This document shows, in pieces, positions 32,405 to 41,431 of a stretch of DNA of 64,000 bases. The position numbers were made by a program, and so were the translations under genes. Source of the stretch: an uncultured Enterorhabdus sp. (GTDB lineage: Bacteria; Actinomycetota; Coriobacteriia; Coriobacteriales; Eggerthellaceae); contig CANSQM010000007.1 of the NCBI GenBank assembly GCA_947649205.1, positions 1 through 64,000 on the forward strand, in the 5' to 3' direction. Every line of letters starts with the position of its first letter. Position 1 is the first letter of the stretch. The notes under the pieces are model-generated. The model saw only the letters and a list, made by a program, of their open reading frames with translations, did no database searches and was not told the DNA's origin.

Positions 32405-34816
32405 ATGTCGGGAGCACGAAACTCCACTCTCACCCGCAGGAGCTTCCTCAAGACCACGGGCGCGGCGGCTGCCGGGCTCGCCTGCGCCGGGGCGGTCGGT
32501 GCCGCTCTCAGCGGCGAAGTGCTCGCGCCCGCCCAGGCCAACGCGGCCGGCGAGGAAAAGACCATTTACACGCTGCACCAGTTCATGTGCCAGGGCAACT
32601 GTTCGATCAAGTGCACGGTGCGCGACGGATATCTGGCCAAGATAGAGCCAAGCGATGCGGTGGCACCGAAGTACCAGCGCTGCTGCATGAAGGGTCTGTC
32701 CGAGATTGAGCACGTGTACAGCCCGCTGCGCCTGCAGACGCCGCTGAAGCGCGTCGGCGAGCGCGGCGAGGGCAAGTTCGAGAGGATCAGCTGGGACGAG
32801 GCCATGGATATCGTGGGCTCAGAGCTCAAGAAGGCGTGGGACGCCTACGGCAAGGAGTCGGTGTACATCTCCGCCTCCAACGAGCCGCGCTTCGGCATGC
32901 TGGCCTCCATTCTGGGCGCCGGCACGGGCGTGGAACCGGGCATCGACCGCGGCATCGGCAACGGCGTCGATCCGGCCATCGGCGGTGGCGGCTTCGCCTC
33001 CTGCACCAATGAGACGCGCGACTGGGTAAACGCGAATACCATCATCCTGAGCGGCATCAACTTCCTGGAGACCTCGCTCATGCGCTCCGACGATTTCTTC
33101 GATGCGAAGCGCGCCGGCGCGGAGATCATTGTGGTGGACCCACATTTCTCCACGACGGCTTCGAAAGCCAGCCAGTGGATTCCTCTGAAGCCTGGCACCG
33201 ACGGTGCGCTGTACCTGGCCATGATCTCGCACATCATCGACAACCAGTGGTACGACGAGGAGTACATGATTGCCCACACGTCCATGCCGTTTCTGGTGGA
33301 TGCAGTCAGCGGCCAGCTGCTGCGCAGCGGCAAGGCGCCCGAAGTCGATCCTGCGACGGGCGAGGCTGTGGAACCGGCTGATTACCTTGTTTGGGACACC
33401 GCGACGAACCGGGCTGTTATCTACGACGATCCCGCGGCCGTGCCCACGCTGGAGGGCACCTACGAGGTGGACGGCGCGAAGGTCGCCACGGTGTTCGAGC
33501 AGCTGAAGGCCAGCCAGAGGGAGTACACCACCGCTTGGGCCGCCGAGAAGTGCGACATCGACCAGGAGGTCATCGAGAAGCTGGCGGAGAAGTACGCCAC
33601 GGGCGGCCCGGCCTACCTGTGCTTCGGCTATGGCGGTTCCGACAAGTTCTCCAATCCCGATATCCAGGGCCACGCCATGGTGATCCTCACAGCGCTTACG
33701 GGCCAGATCGGCAAGCCCGGCGCTGCTCTGGGCCATCCCGGTGGCGGTCAGGGCTACGGCGCATCGCTCGCCGCCTGGCCCCTGCCCGTGGATATGGTGC
33801 CTGCTGAGATTCCCGTGCGAGCCGACCGCTTCGCCGACACCGACGCCGGCGTGCACGTCATCATCTCGCTCGGCAACACGTTGCAGCAGTACTACGCGAA
33901 CATGAACAAGACGCGCACCTGGCTCGACAGCCTCGACTTCATCCTGCATGTGGGCATGTACGACGAGGATTCCGTGGCCTTCGCCGACGTGGTGCTGCCG
34001 GTGTGCTCCAAGTTCGAGGACACTGTGGAGCACAGCATCGTGCGCGGCGGCTACAACCACATACAGCTGTCGCAGAAGTGCATCGACCCTCTGTTTGAGG
34101 CGCTGCCCGACTACGACGTGATGTACCGCATCGCGCAGTCCGTGGGGTTGGAATCTGTGCTGCCAGCTGATGCCGAGGAGCTGGCTCGCTTCTCTATCGA
34201 CAACGCCGAGGACCCGCTGGTGGCCGGTATCACCTTCGATGCCCTGGTGAAGAACAACAACACTATGCCCCTTGCCGGCATCGAGGAGCCCCGCATCGGC
34301 TTTGCCGACCTTCAGTTTCCCACGCCTACCGGCCGCATGGAGATTTACTACGAGCCCCAGCATCATTCGGGCCAGGCCCTGCCCCAATGGGAGGAGAACA
34401 ACGAGGTCTTCGACGGCAACCCGCTCATGGATAAGTACCCACTGCAACTCGCCCAGACCCGCACGCGCTTCTTCGTGCACTCGCACTTCCGCGGTGCTGC
34501 GTGGCTCGCGCAGTTCTATACCGGGCGCATCGAGTTGAATCCGCAAGCCATGGAAGAGCGCGGCCTGGCCGACGGCGACATCGTGGAGGTCTTCAACGAC
34601 CGCGGCACCTTCAGCTGTCCGGTATATGGCAACAACGCCATTCGCCCCACATCGGCCCGCATCTACGAGGCCGCCTGGTCGAAGGACTGCACGTCCGGCA
34701 ATCCGCAGAACGTGACGAACGACCACGTGAACGAACGCGACGCCGACCTCATTACCGGCGCCCCCATTCCCTTCAACGACACGCTGGTGGAAGTGCGAAA
34801 GGCTCAGGGTGAGTAA
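32405..34816 (+). CDS. Tat-exported molybdopterin oxidoreductase, catalytic subunit (DmsA-like)
   Basis: An 803-residue enzyme of the DMSO reductase family. A twin-arginine signal (TRRSFLK, Arg11-Arg12) leads an Ala-rich export segment ending near residue 48. An Fe-S motif Cys62, 66, 70 and Cys93 or 94 follows, then the molybdopterin domains (SGINFLETSLMRSDDFFDAK, IVVDPHFSTTASKA, HPGGGQGYG) and the C-terminal dinucleotide-binding domain (FVHSHFRGAAW, VEVFNDRGTF). It should transfer electrons from or to an unknown substrate on the outer face of the membrane. GGAGGAG precedes the ATG. It heads an operon with Fe-S and NrfD subunits. No TorD-like chaperone is present. Confidence 0.92.
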   Translation: MSGARNSTLTRRSFLKTTGAAAAGLACAGAVGAALSGEVLAPAQANAAGEEKTIYTLHQFMCQGNCSIKCTVRDGYLAKIEPSDAVAPKYQRCCMKGLSEIEHVYSPLRLQTPLKRVGERGEGKFERISWDEAMDIVGSELKKAWDAYGKESVYISASNEPRFGMLASILGAGTGVEPGIDRGIGNGVDPAIGGGGFASCTNETRDWVNANTIILSGINFLETSLMRSDDFFDAKRAGAEIIVVDPHFSTTASKASQWIPLKPGTDGALYLAMISHIIDNQWYDEEYMIAHTSMPFLVDAVSGQLLRSGKAPEVDPATGEAVEPADYLVWDTATNRAVIYDDPAAVPTLEGTYEVDGAKVATVFEQLKASQREYTTAWAAEKCDIDQEVIEKLAEKYATGGPAYLCFGYGGSDKFSNPDIQGHAMVILTALTGQIGKPGAALGHPGGGQGYGASLAAWPLPVDMVPAEIPVRADRFADTDAGVHVIISLGNTLQQYYANMNKTRTWLDSLDFILHVGMYDEDSVAFADVVLPVCSKFEDTVEHSIVRGGYNHIQLSQKCIDPLFEALPDYDVMYRIAQSVGLESVLPADAEELARFSIDNAEDPLVAGITFDALVKNNNTMPLAGIEEPRIGFADLQFPTPTGRMEIYYEPQHHSGQALPQWEENNEVFDGNPLMDKYPLQLAQTRTRFFVHSHFRGAAWLAQFYTGRIELNPQAMEERGLADGDIVEVFNDRGTFSCPVYGNNAIRPTSARIYEAAWSKDCTSGNPQNVTNDHVNERDADLITGAPIPFNDTLVEVRKAQGE

Positions 34817-34817
34817 C

Positions 34818-35435
34818 ATGACGAAACTGGGAATTGCCATCGACTTGGAGCGCTGCGTGGGCTGCCATACCTGCGCCAACGCCTGCAAGATGCAGAACAA
34901 CGTGCCCACCGGGATGCTGTGGAACCGCGTGCTCACCGAGGGCTGCGAGTGCATCGACGGCGCGGTGGGCACTTATCCGAATCTGACGCGCACCTTCCTT
35001 CCCCTGGCGTGCCAGCACTGCGAGAATCCCGCCTGCCTGCGGGCCTGCCCCACCGGTGCCACCTACAAGGACGACATGGGCCGCGTGGAGATCGACTACG
35101 ACAAGTGCATCGGCTGCCGTATGTGCATGGCCGCCTGCCCCTACAACGCTCGCTCCTTCAACTGGGAGGAGCCCGTGCGCGACGTGGACTTCAACTACGG
35201 CGACGCGGCGGTGCCGGCTCGCGCCAAGGGCGTGGCCGAGAAGTGCACCTTGTGCAAGGAACGCACCGATCGCGGCGAGGAGCCCATGTGCGTGAAATGC
35301 TGCCCCACCCAGGCCCGCATCTTCGGTGACTTGGATGATCCGAATTCCGAGGTGTCTCGGGTCGTCGTCAATCGCGGCGCCCACGTGCTTCTGGAAGAGC
35401 AAGGCACGCGCCCGCAGGTGTACTACTTCGATTAA
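34818..35435 (+). CDS. Four-cluster ferredoxin subunit (DmsB-like)
   Basis: A 205-residue electron-transfer subunit. Four Cys-rich groups are visible: CVGCHTCANAC, CQHCENPACLRAC, CIGCRMCMAAC and the CTLC plus CVKCC pair, enough for four [4Fe-4S] clusters. It starts at the ATG 34818, right after the catalytic-subunit stop, with AGGGTGAG as ribosome site. It moves electrons between the membrane subunit and the catalytic subunit and is probably carried across the membrane with the latter. Confidence 0.93.
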   Translation: MTKLGIAIDLERCVGCHTCANACKMQNNVPTGMLWNRVLTEGCECIDGAVGTYPNLTRTFLPLACQHCENPACLRACPTGATYKDDMGRVEIDYDKCIGCRMCMAACPYNARSFNWEEPVRDVDFNYGDAAVPARAKGVAEKCTLCKERTDRGEEPMCVKCCPTQARIFGDLDDPNSEVSRVVVNRGAHVLLEEQGTRPQVYYFD

Positions 35436-35581
35436 GCGCAGCGGGGGCGGCGTCGCTCCCGCGATCCCCCCGGCGGGGTGCTTTTGAGGGGTCCGGTATC
35501 GCGGACCTCGGGGCCGCTGAGGTCTTCTTCGGCCCGTGCGGCCGCCCCGCCCTCGTTTTCCCCGTCTGAAAGGTTTGGAAA

Positions 35582-36784
35582 ATGGAACTGTTCAAGCGAA
35601 ACAAAGTCGTCACGGCGGTGCTGGCCGTGCTCGCCTGCATCGGCGTGGGCGCCTGGATCTACCAACTCATGGGCGGCCTGGCCGTGACCGGCATGTCCAA
35701 CGGCGTGTCCTGGGGCGCCTACATCACCATGTTCATGTTCTTCGTGGGCCTCTCTGCCGGCGGCCTCATCGTGGCCTCCTCCGCCAGCATCTTCCACATC
35801 ACGGCGTTCAAGCGCGTGGCCATGCCGGCGGTCATCCTGTCCACGGTGTGCATCTGCTTGGCTGGCATGTTCGTGCTCATCGATCTGGGCGGCATCCAGC
35901 GCGTGTGGCGCATCGTGACCGGCCCGAACCCGGCGTCGCCTTTGGTGTGGGACATCTGCGTCATCACCTGCTACCTGGTCATTAACGTCCTGTACCTGTA
36001 CTTCATGCGGAAGGGGGCCAAGCGCGCCGTGGCCATGGTGTCCCGCTTCGCCCTGCCCTGTGCCATCCTCGTGCACTCGGTGACTGCCTGGATCTTCGGC
36101 CTGCAAATCGCCAAGGAGGGCTGGTTCACGGCCATCATGGCCCCCATCTTTGTGGCGAGCGCCATGGATTCGGGCCTGGCCCTGCTGCTCATCGTGCTGG
36201 TGGCGCTGAACGCCTCGGGCCGCTTTAAGACCCCCAAGGAGCTCATCGCGAGCCTGGCCGGCCTGCTTGCCACCTGCATCGCCGTGGACGGCTACTTCAT
36301 CTTCTGCGAGGTGCTGACCATGGCCTACCCCGGTGCCGCCGGCGCCGAGACGCTGGCCCTCATGACGGCCGGCCCCACCGCCCCGTTCTTTTGGTTTGAA
36401 GTTGTCGGCGGCCTGCTCATTCCCTTCTGCGTGCTGGTTTTCGCGAAGAACCGCGCGAAGACAGGGCTCGTGGTGGGCGCGAGCGTGCTCGTGGTGGCGG
36501 GCGTGCTGTGCAAGCGCGTGTGGCTGCTGTTCACCTCATTTATCGGTCAGAATGTGGCCGGTGCCCCGGGTGTGATGAGCGCCGATGGCTGGACGATGGC
36601 CGGCGCCTACGCGCCCACGCTCGTGGAGATAGCCATCATTGTGGGCGTGGTGTCGGTGGGTGCCCTCGGCTTTATGGCCCTGGCCTCGAAGCTGCTCGTG
36701 CCCGCGGCCGAGGAGGAGGCGGTTCCGGCCGTGGCCTCCCGCGCCAGCGCCCCCGAGCTGGAGTTCGACCTGCAGGTCGCGTAA
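35582..36784 (+). CDS. NrfD-family membrane subunit of the molybdoenzyme
   Basis: A 400-residue membrane protein with 9-10 helices (FMFFVGLSAGGLIVAS, CLAGMFVLIDLGGIQRVW, VIPCVLVF-like segments). It should bind menaquinol and anchor the complex. The C-terminal tail (PAAEEEAVPAVASRASAPELEFDLQVA) is soluble. It follows the Fe-S gene by 146 bases; that gap contains GC-rich inverted repeats but no convincing terminator, so co-transcription is likely. Confidence 0.9.
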   Translation: MELFKRNKVVTAVLAVLACIGVGAWIYQLMGGLAVTGMSNGVSWGAYITMFMFFVGLSAGGLIVASSASIFHITAFKRVAMPAVILSTVCICLAGMFVLIDLGGIQRVWRIVTGPNPASPLVWDICVITCYLVINVLYLYFMRKGAKRAVAMVSRFALPCAILVHSVTAWIFGLQIAKEGWFTAIMAPIFVASAMDSGLALLLIVLVALNASGRFKTPKELIASLAGLLATCIAVDGYFIFCEVLTMAYPGAAGAETLALMTAGPTAPFFWFEVVGGLLIPFCVLVFAKNRAKTGLVVGASVLVVAGVLCKRVWLLFTSFIGQNVAGAPGVMSADGWTMAGAYAPTLVEIAIIVGVVSVGALGFMALASKLLVPAAEEEAVPAVASRASAPELEFDLQVA

Positions 36785-37062
36785 GCGGGGAAGGGGCCGC
36801 GAAGGGCGTTTGGAGCTTTGCCGTTAAGCCGGGGCGCTGAACCCCTGCGACGCGGCGTTGGTTACGGGATAGTGGCGGGGCCAGGCCCTGTTCAACCGAT
36901 TGTTTTCAAGGGCCGTCGCACGGGCCCGATTTTGTGCAGTCGCTTTAACATGGTGTCCATAGGAGATGGTTCCGCTGTCGCTTACGCCGCGGGGAGGGCG
37001 GTGGCACAACGGCAGGGGCCAGGATAGGGGCGTTACGGGCCCCGAGCGATAGGAGTTGTCTT

Positions 37063-37629
37063 ATGGAGAAGATTTTGGATCTGGTGCGGTCGAACAACTT
37101 GGTGCAGGCGGTGCTGTGCATAGCCTTCGGCCTGTTTCTCATGATTTACCCCTCCATAACCATCCAGGGCATCATCATGCTGTTCGGCGTGGCTTTGGCC
37201 CTCATGGGCGCGGCCGGTCTGGTGTCCTACTTCCGCCAGAAGAGCGTGCGCTATCGCAATACGGGTACGCTTATGGGAGCGGTCTTCTACCTCATCATCG
37301 CGCTTATCGCCTTCGTGTTTCCCAAGGTAATTGCCGGGTTCTTCTCGGTGGTGCTCGGTGTGGTGCTCATCCTGTTCGCCATTGTGAACGTGGTGCGGGC
37401 CCTGGGGCTGCGCGCCTTCGGGGGCAGTATCTGGATCGCCGTGCTCGTGGCCGCCGTCATCGTGGGCGTCGGCGGCGTGCTCATCGTGGTGAATCCCTGG
37501 GGCGCTTCCATGACCTTCGTGCTGGTGCTCGGCGCGGCCTTCATCGCCAACGGTGCCGTGGACCTGTTCATCGAGTGGTACGCCCGCGATTCCGCCAAGC
37601 AGGCCGACCTTATGGAGCGTCCCCGCTAG
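37063..37629 (+). CDS. HdeD/DUF308-family membrane protein
   Basis: A 188-residue protein with six hydrophobic helices in three pairs, in the HdeD pattern (AVLCIAFGLFLMIYPSITIQGIIMLFGVALALMGA, IALIAFVFPKVIAGFFSVVLGVVLILFAI, IWIAVLVAAVIVGVGGVLIVVNPWG). The repeated GhhhhhhP turn is typical. The role is unknown in general; HdeD helps E. coli survive acid. The start follows AGGAG. The 278 bases before it contain no gene I can support. Confidence 0.82.
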   Translation: MEKILDLVRSNNLVQAVLCIAFGLFLMIYPSITIQGIIMLFGVALALMGAAGLVSYFRQKSVRYRNTGTLMGAVFYLIIALIAFVFPKVIAGFFSVVLGVVLILFAIVNVVRALGLRAFGGSIWIAVLVAAVIVGVGGVLIVVNPWGASMTFVLVLGAAFIANGAVDLFIEWYARDSAKQADLMERPR

Positions 37630-37790
37630 GGTATGCTCGGTGCGGGCCGGGGCGCGTGGCGCGGAGCGTTGCGGCGGTGCCTTGCCGCGTCGCCGTGCCG
37701 GCATTCCCCGCTCCTTCCGCATTCCACCGACGCGCATTCGGTTTTGCCGATGGCGGCCCGTCGCGGGCTTCTATAACCTAATTGCTCCAT

Positions 37791-37823
37791 GACCCCTGCT
37801 CGCGCGGGGGTCTTTGCTATCAT
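37791..37823 (+). terminator. Short terminator hairpin followed by the aroQ promoter
   Basis: GACCCC (37791) pairs with GGGGTC (37807-37812) and is followed by TTT. Directly after, TGC-TATCAT (37815-37823) is an extended -10 box giving an ~80-base leader for the chorismate mutase gene. The 160 bases between the DUF308 stop and this hairpin hold nothing I recognise. Confidence 0.5.
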
Positions 37824-37905
37824 GAACCCACGCGAGGGCCGATCGTGCCGGAGACGGCGCGCCGGCCATGCTCGTTCAAGTTTTTGGTACACGAAAGGAA
37901 AAGCG

Positions 37906-38187
37906 ATGTCTGAAGAGAACAGCAATCTTGCCGAGATTCAGAAGCATCGTGAGCAGATCGACGCCATTGATCGCGAGATCGTCGCGCTTTTGAACAAGCG
38001 CGCCGGCCACTCGCTGGTCATTCGCGGTCTGAAACCCGGTGCGCATCTGGGTCTGTACGACGCGCGCCGCGAGGAGGAGATCTTCGCGCGGGTGGACAGC
38101 TACAACGAGGGGCCGCTGTATAACGAGAACCTCCGCGAGATTTATGCCACCATCCTCAAGATCATGAAGGAGACGCCGTCCGTATGA
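37906..38187 (+). CDS. aroQ: Chorismate mutase, AroQ class
   Basis: A 93-residue all-helical chorismate mutase that makes prephenate for Phe and Tyr. Family residues are visible: Arg in QKHREQIDAIDREIVALLNKRA, Lys in IRGLK, and Asp-Arg-Glu in YDARREEEI. It starts behind AAAGGAAAAG. Its stop overlaps the start of the DAHP synthase gene (ATGA), so the two enzymes of the shikimate entry and branch are coupled. In several Gram-positive bacteria a mutase domain is fused to DAHP synthase; here it is separate but coupled. Confidence 0.9.
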   Translation: MSEENSNLAEIQKHREQIDAIDREIVALLNKRAGHSLVIRGLKPGAHLGLYDARREEEIFARVDSYNEGPLYNENLREIYATILKIMKETPSV

Positions 38188-38984
38188 GCGAAGTGAAGAT
38201 TGCCCCCATCCCCGATCTCGGCCAGCGCACGGACGAGATCACCATTTACGCCGGGCCCTGCTCGGTGGAATCGGCCGAGCAGTTCAACGAGGTGGCGGAG
38301 TGCGTCGCCGACCTCGGCCTCTCCTGGATTCGTGGCGGCGCCTTCAAGCCCCGCACCAACCCGCACTCCTTCCAGGGCCTCGGTGAAGAGGCGCTGAAGA
38401 TCATGAAGAACGCCGGCGACACCTACGGCCTGAAGACGCTCACCGAGGTCATGGATTCGGCCCACTGCCAGCTGGTGGCCGACTACGTGGACGGCCTGCA
38501 GGTGGGTGCCCGCAACTTCCAGAACTTCAGCCTGCTGAAGAAGATCGGCCAGGTGACCGCCGAGAGCCAGCAGATGGTGCTGTACAAGCGCGGTTTCGCC
38601 GGCACCATCGCCGAGTGGCTGGCCGCCACCGACTACATCACTGACTGCGGCAACAACAACGTGGTGCTGTGCGAGCGCGGCATCCGCACCTTCGAGACGG
38701 CTACCCGCTTCACGTTGGATATCGCCGCAGTGCCGGTCATCCACAAGCAGTCGCTGTACCCGGTGTGCATCGACGTGTCGCACCCGGCCGGCCAGCGCGA
38801 CCTGGTGCCGGCTCTGGCGAAGGCGGCCGTGGCGGCCGGGGCCGACTCGCTCATGATCGAGGTGCACCCCAACCCGCCCGTGGCCCTGTCCGACGGTCCC
38901 CAGCAGCTGACCCCGGCCCAGTTCCGCGAGCTCGTGGCCGAGCTGCGCGATCTGGCCGCCTGCCTGGGCAAGAAGATCGTATAG
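38184..38984 (+). CDS. aroF: 3-Deoxy-7-phosphoheptulonate synthase (type I-beta)
   Basis: DAHP synthase joins phosphoenolpyruvate and erythrose-4-phosphate in the first step of the aromatic pathway. The 266 residues lack the N-terminal regulatory ferredoxin-like domain. The motifs YAGPCSVES, IRGGAFKPRTNPHSFQGLG, LQVGARNFQNF, LYKRGFAGTIAEWLAA, CERGIRTFE and EVHPNPPVALSDGPQQL, with the metal-binding Cys, His, Glu and Asp, are all present. Regulation may come from the coupled AroQ subunit, as in Bacillus-type fusions; this is inference. Confidence 0.94.
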   Translation: MSEVKIAPIPDLGQRTDEITIYAGPCSVESAEQFNEVAECVADLGLSWIRGGAFKPRTNPHSFQGLGEEALKIMKNAGDTYGLKTLTEVMDSAHCQLVADYVDGLQVGARNFQNFSLLKKIGQVTAESQQMVLYKRGFAGTIAEWLAATDYITDCGNNNVVLCERGIRTFETATRFTLDIAAVPVIHKQSLYPVCIDVSHPAGQRDLVPALAKAAVAAGADSLMIEVHPNPPVALSDGPQQLTPAQFRELVAELRDLAACLGKKIV

Positions 38985-39046
38985 CGCGAGGACGGGCGCT
39001 GCGAGAAAGGCGTCTTCGAGCGGAACAGGTCCCGAGCACTTTTGGA

Positions 39047-39093
39047 CTGCCTCCCATTTCCTGGTAACGGGAAACAGGAGGCAGCCCATTTTT
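39047..39093 (+). terminator. Intrinsic terminator after aroF
   Basis: CTGCCTCC (39047-39054) pairs with GGAGGCAG (39077-39084); an inner TTTCC/GGAAA pair extends the stem. CCCATTTTT follows. It lies 62 bases past the aroF stop. Confidence 0.75.
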
Positions 39094-39110
39094 CGTGCCC
39101 AGGGCCTTCC

Positions 39111-39259
39111 AATTGCGAAGAAAACGACGGTTCTCGTGGTTTTTGTGGGTGCGTGAGGGATATTTGCCGTATGGCGTCTCGAATAACCGCAGGCCAGATT
39201 GCTTCGCTCGTTCTTCGTTGACGTTTCGAGCTACGAGAACCGTCATTTTCGTCGCAATT
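39111..39259. repeat. Inverted-repeat element, copy A (149 bp)
   Basis: The 29-base ends (39111-39139 and 39231-39259) are inverted repeats with three mismatches; the core is GACGGTTCTCGT. The same ends recur as perfect 28-base repeats at 40490-40623. The interior carries no gene. Copies A and B flank the gene at 39464. MITE-like, transposase unknown. The rest of the 38985-39463 spacer holds the aroF terminator and the promoter of the next gene. Confidence 0.7.
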
Positions 39260-39451
39260 CGCAATCGTGGAACCGGAAAAGGGAGGCCGTCGCAACGGCG
39301 GTGTCGTTCACCGGCAGCCGGTGCCCCCCACCGGATGCTCCGGCGTGCACGATGTCTTTGCGGTGCTTCTCCCATATATATGCGGGCAACTCATTGCAGT
39401 GGAACCTTGGCGAAGGGTAATGTTTCTCGAAGCGGGTCAAAGCGTTGCCGC

Positions 39452-39463
39452 TACACTGCGTCC
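39452..39463 (+). promoter_or_regulatory. Candidate leaderless promoter of the nuclease-like gene
   Basis: TACACT (39452-39457) ends 6 bases before the ATG, with no ribosome site. This fits a transcript that begins at the start codon. A -35 box is not clear. Confidence 0.35.
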
Positions 39464-40462
39464 ATGCGAATTTTCCTTTACGGCATATCGTCCTTCTCGT
39501 ATTGGCTGTCGGCTTCGTACCGTCCCGACAGCAGTTGCGCTGTGGGCACGAACGCCTTGAAATCCTGCGTTCCCAGTCGAAGGGCGGTGTCTTACTTAGA
39601 AGAATCGTTCCCGCAAATTCCCAAGCCCTATCACGTCCTCGTTCGCACCCATGCGAAGAGCCCTGTCCCCGAGGCGATAGCCCATGTGTCTATCTTCTCT
39701 TATCGGGAGAAGCCGTTTCTGCGTGTTGGGAATGGCGTGTTTGCAAGCTGTCCGGAGCTTTGTTTCGTGCAACTTGCCCTCTGCCTGCCCTTTCATGAGC
39801 TTGTAAAGGCGGGAGACGCCCTCTGTGGCACCTTTTTCATCAGCCCCGATTCCAGGGGTGGCCTGAACGATCGCATGCCCCTCACTAGCAAGAAGCGCAT
39901 CGAATCATTCGTTCGGCGCAACCCCGGCCTGCGCGGGTCGAAAGCGGCGCGGCGGGCGCTTGGGTCTGTTGTCGACGGTGCCGCATCACCGCCGGAAGCA
40001 TTTCTCTGGTCGGCGCTGAGCCTGTCGCAGCGTTACGGCGGTTATGGGATTCCGCATCTCGCGATGAATCGGCGCATCAGGCCGAGCAAGCGTGCGCGCC
40101 GCATTGCCCGACGGGAGACGCTTGTGCCCGACATCAGCAATGGTGTTGCCCGCTTGGCCATCGAGTATGACTCAAATGCCGAGCACCTGACTTCCCGGCA
40201 GCTGTCTCGCGACGCCGCAAAGCGCCTCGCCCTCGAGGCCGATGGCTTCAAGGTGATTACGGTGACGACACGGCAGCTTTCCGACTGCCAGGAGATGAGA
40301 AACGTGGCCGAGCAGGTGAGCAAGCGCATGGGGCGTCGTTTGGAGGTGAAGGGGAAAAGCTTCGCGGTTTCGCGCCGGTTGCTCTACGCAACCGGCTGGT
40401 CGCTGAAAAGCTACCATCGACCAGAGTGGTTGAAAGGCGAATGGGCGCGCAGCGAGGCGTGA
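39464..40462 (+). CDS. Protein with DUF559/Vsr-like nuclease-fold C-terminus
   Basis: A 332-residue protein. The N-terminal ~200 residues resemble nothing I can name. The C-terminal half contains PDISNGVARLAIEYDS, an Asn-Ala-Glu-His (NAEH), a RDAAKRLALEADGFKVITVTTRQL block and helices, the pattern of DUF559/Vsr-like PD-(D/E)xK nucleases. The Glu and Asp of IEYDS and the following His would be in the active site. It is lower in GC than neighbours and flanked by copies of one repeat element, which points to transfer or insertion. It might be a defence or mobile-element protein, but this is not proven. Confidence 0.55.
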   Translation: MRIFLYGISSFSYWLSASYRPDSSCAVGTNALKSCVPSRRAVSYLEESFPQIPKPYHVLVRTHAKSPVPEAIAHVSIFSYREKPFLRVGNGVFASCPELCFVQLALCLPFHELVKAGDALCGTFFISPDSRGGLNDRMPLTSKKRIESFVRRNPGLRGSKAARRALGSVVDGAASPPEAFLWSALSLSQRYGGYGIPHLAMNRRIRPSKRARRIARRETLVPDISNGVARLAIEYDSNAEHLTSRQLSRDAAKRLALEADGFKVITVTTRQLSDCQEMRNVAEQVSKRMGRRLEVKGKSFAVSRRLLYATGWSLKSYHRPEWLKGEWARSEA

Positions 40463-40489
40463 GCGTATACCGAGAGTAGTCGGCTTGTT

Positions 40490-40623
40490 TTGCGAAGAAA
40501 ACGACGGTTCTCGTAGTCCAGCGCAGGGGTTTTCGCGAGCGGGAATGAGTTTTCCCAGTTCGTGGAAAGCCGATCGGTTAAACTCCCCGCGCAAAACTAC
40601 GAGAACCGTCGTTTTCTTCGCAA
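40490..40623. repeat. Inverted-repeat element, copy B (134 bp)
   Basis: Perfect 28-base inverted repeats lie at 40490-40517 and 40596-40623, sharing the core GACGGTTCTCGT with copy A. It sits in the convergent spacer between the nuclease-like gene and ecfT, where the long hairpin could also stop transcription. Confidence 0.75.
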
Positions 40624-40663
40624 TTCGGTGCAGTGCCGTCGGTCTTGCGGTGCCCGCGCGTTC

Positions 40664-41431
40664 CTACCCCGTCACGGCTAGGGCGATGGCGGCTCCCAGG
40701 ATGAGGATGCAGGCGGCCAGGGCCAGGTAGTCCTCGGTGCGCAGGGGGTAGTCCTTGTAGCCGCTCGCGCGGGTGCGCAGGTTGAAGCCGCGCACCTCGG
40801 CGGCGATGGCGGCGGAGTTCGTCTTGCGCACGGAGCTCACGAGCAGGGGCACGCACAGGGGCATCATGAGCCGCAGCTTCTTCGCGAGAGAGCCGTCGAA
40901 TTCCACGCCGCGGGCCGTCTGGGCTTCCATGATGCCGGCCATGTCGTTCATGAACACGGGGATGAAGTGCACCGTGGACGTGAAGGTGAAGGCGTACTTG
41001 TAGGGCACGTGCAGCTGCTTCACGGCGGAGTTCGTGATGTCGCTCATACGGGTGACGTAGAACACGAGGAATAGCGGGATGGCCGCCGCCTCCAGGCGCG
41101 CGATGGCCGTAAGCGCTGCCAGCAAGCTGCCGGTGCCGAGGTAGCCCCAGGGCAGGGCGATGAGGGGCTCTCCCGTCGGGGTGGTGAGCAACAGCACCAC
41201 GGCCAGGATGAGCGAGAACGCGAAGACGGCTTTCGTGAGACCCGCGGTCTCGCGGCCCAATCCGCAGCCAACGGCCAGGGCCACGGCCCCGGCGAGCAGC
41301 ACGCCCAGGAAGACCAGGTTGCTCGTGGTGAAACAGGCGATGGCGAACAGGATGGCGCAGATGAGCTTCACCGATGGGTTCATGCGATGGAGAAAGCTCG
41401 TGCCGGGCACATATTCCAGGAACTTGGCCAT
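40664..41431 (-). CDS. ecfT: ECF transporter transmembrane subunit EcfT
   Basis: EcfT couples ATP hydrolysis by the A subunits to the substrate-binding S subunit. The 255 residues contain about six helices and the two Ala-Arg-Gly coupling motifs (AQTARGVEF and AEVRGFN) that sit on the ATPases. It is last in an operon S-A1-A2-T; its start overlaps the ecfA2 stop. Confidence 0.93.
   Translation of the reverse strand: MAKFLEYVPGTSFLHRMNPSVKLICAILFAIACFTTSNLVFLGVLLAGAVALAVGCGLGRETAGLTKAVFAFSLILAVVLLLTTPTGEPLIALPWGYLGTGSLLAALTAIARLEAAAIPLFLVFYVTRMSDITNSAVKQLHVPYKYAFTFTSTVHFIPVFMNDMAGIMEAQTARGVEFDGSLAKKLRLMMPLCVPLLVSSVRKTNSAAIAAEVRGFNLRTRASGYKDYPLRTEDYLALAACILILGAAIALAVTG

Noticed and set aside
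35436..35581. Terminator between the Fe-S and NrfD genes of the molybdoenzyme operon
   Set aside because: GC-rich inverted repeats exist, but the best stem is only four to five pairs; the genes belong to one complex.
39095..39463. N-terminal extension of the nuclease-like gene through the repeat element
   Set aside because: The frame is open, but it crosses the inverted repeat and encodes Arg-rich shadow sequence; the ATG at 39464 has a promoter-like box directly before it.
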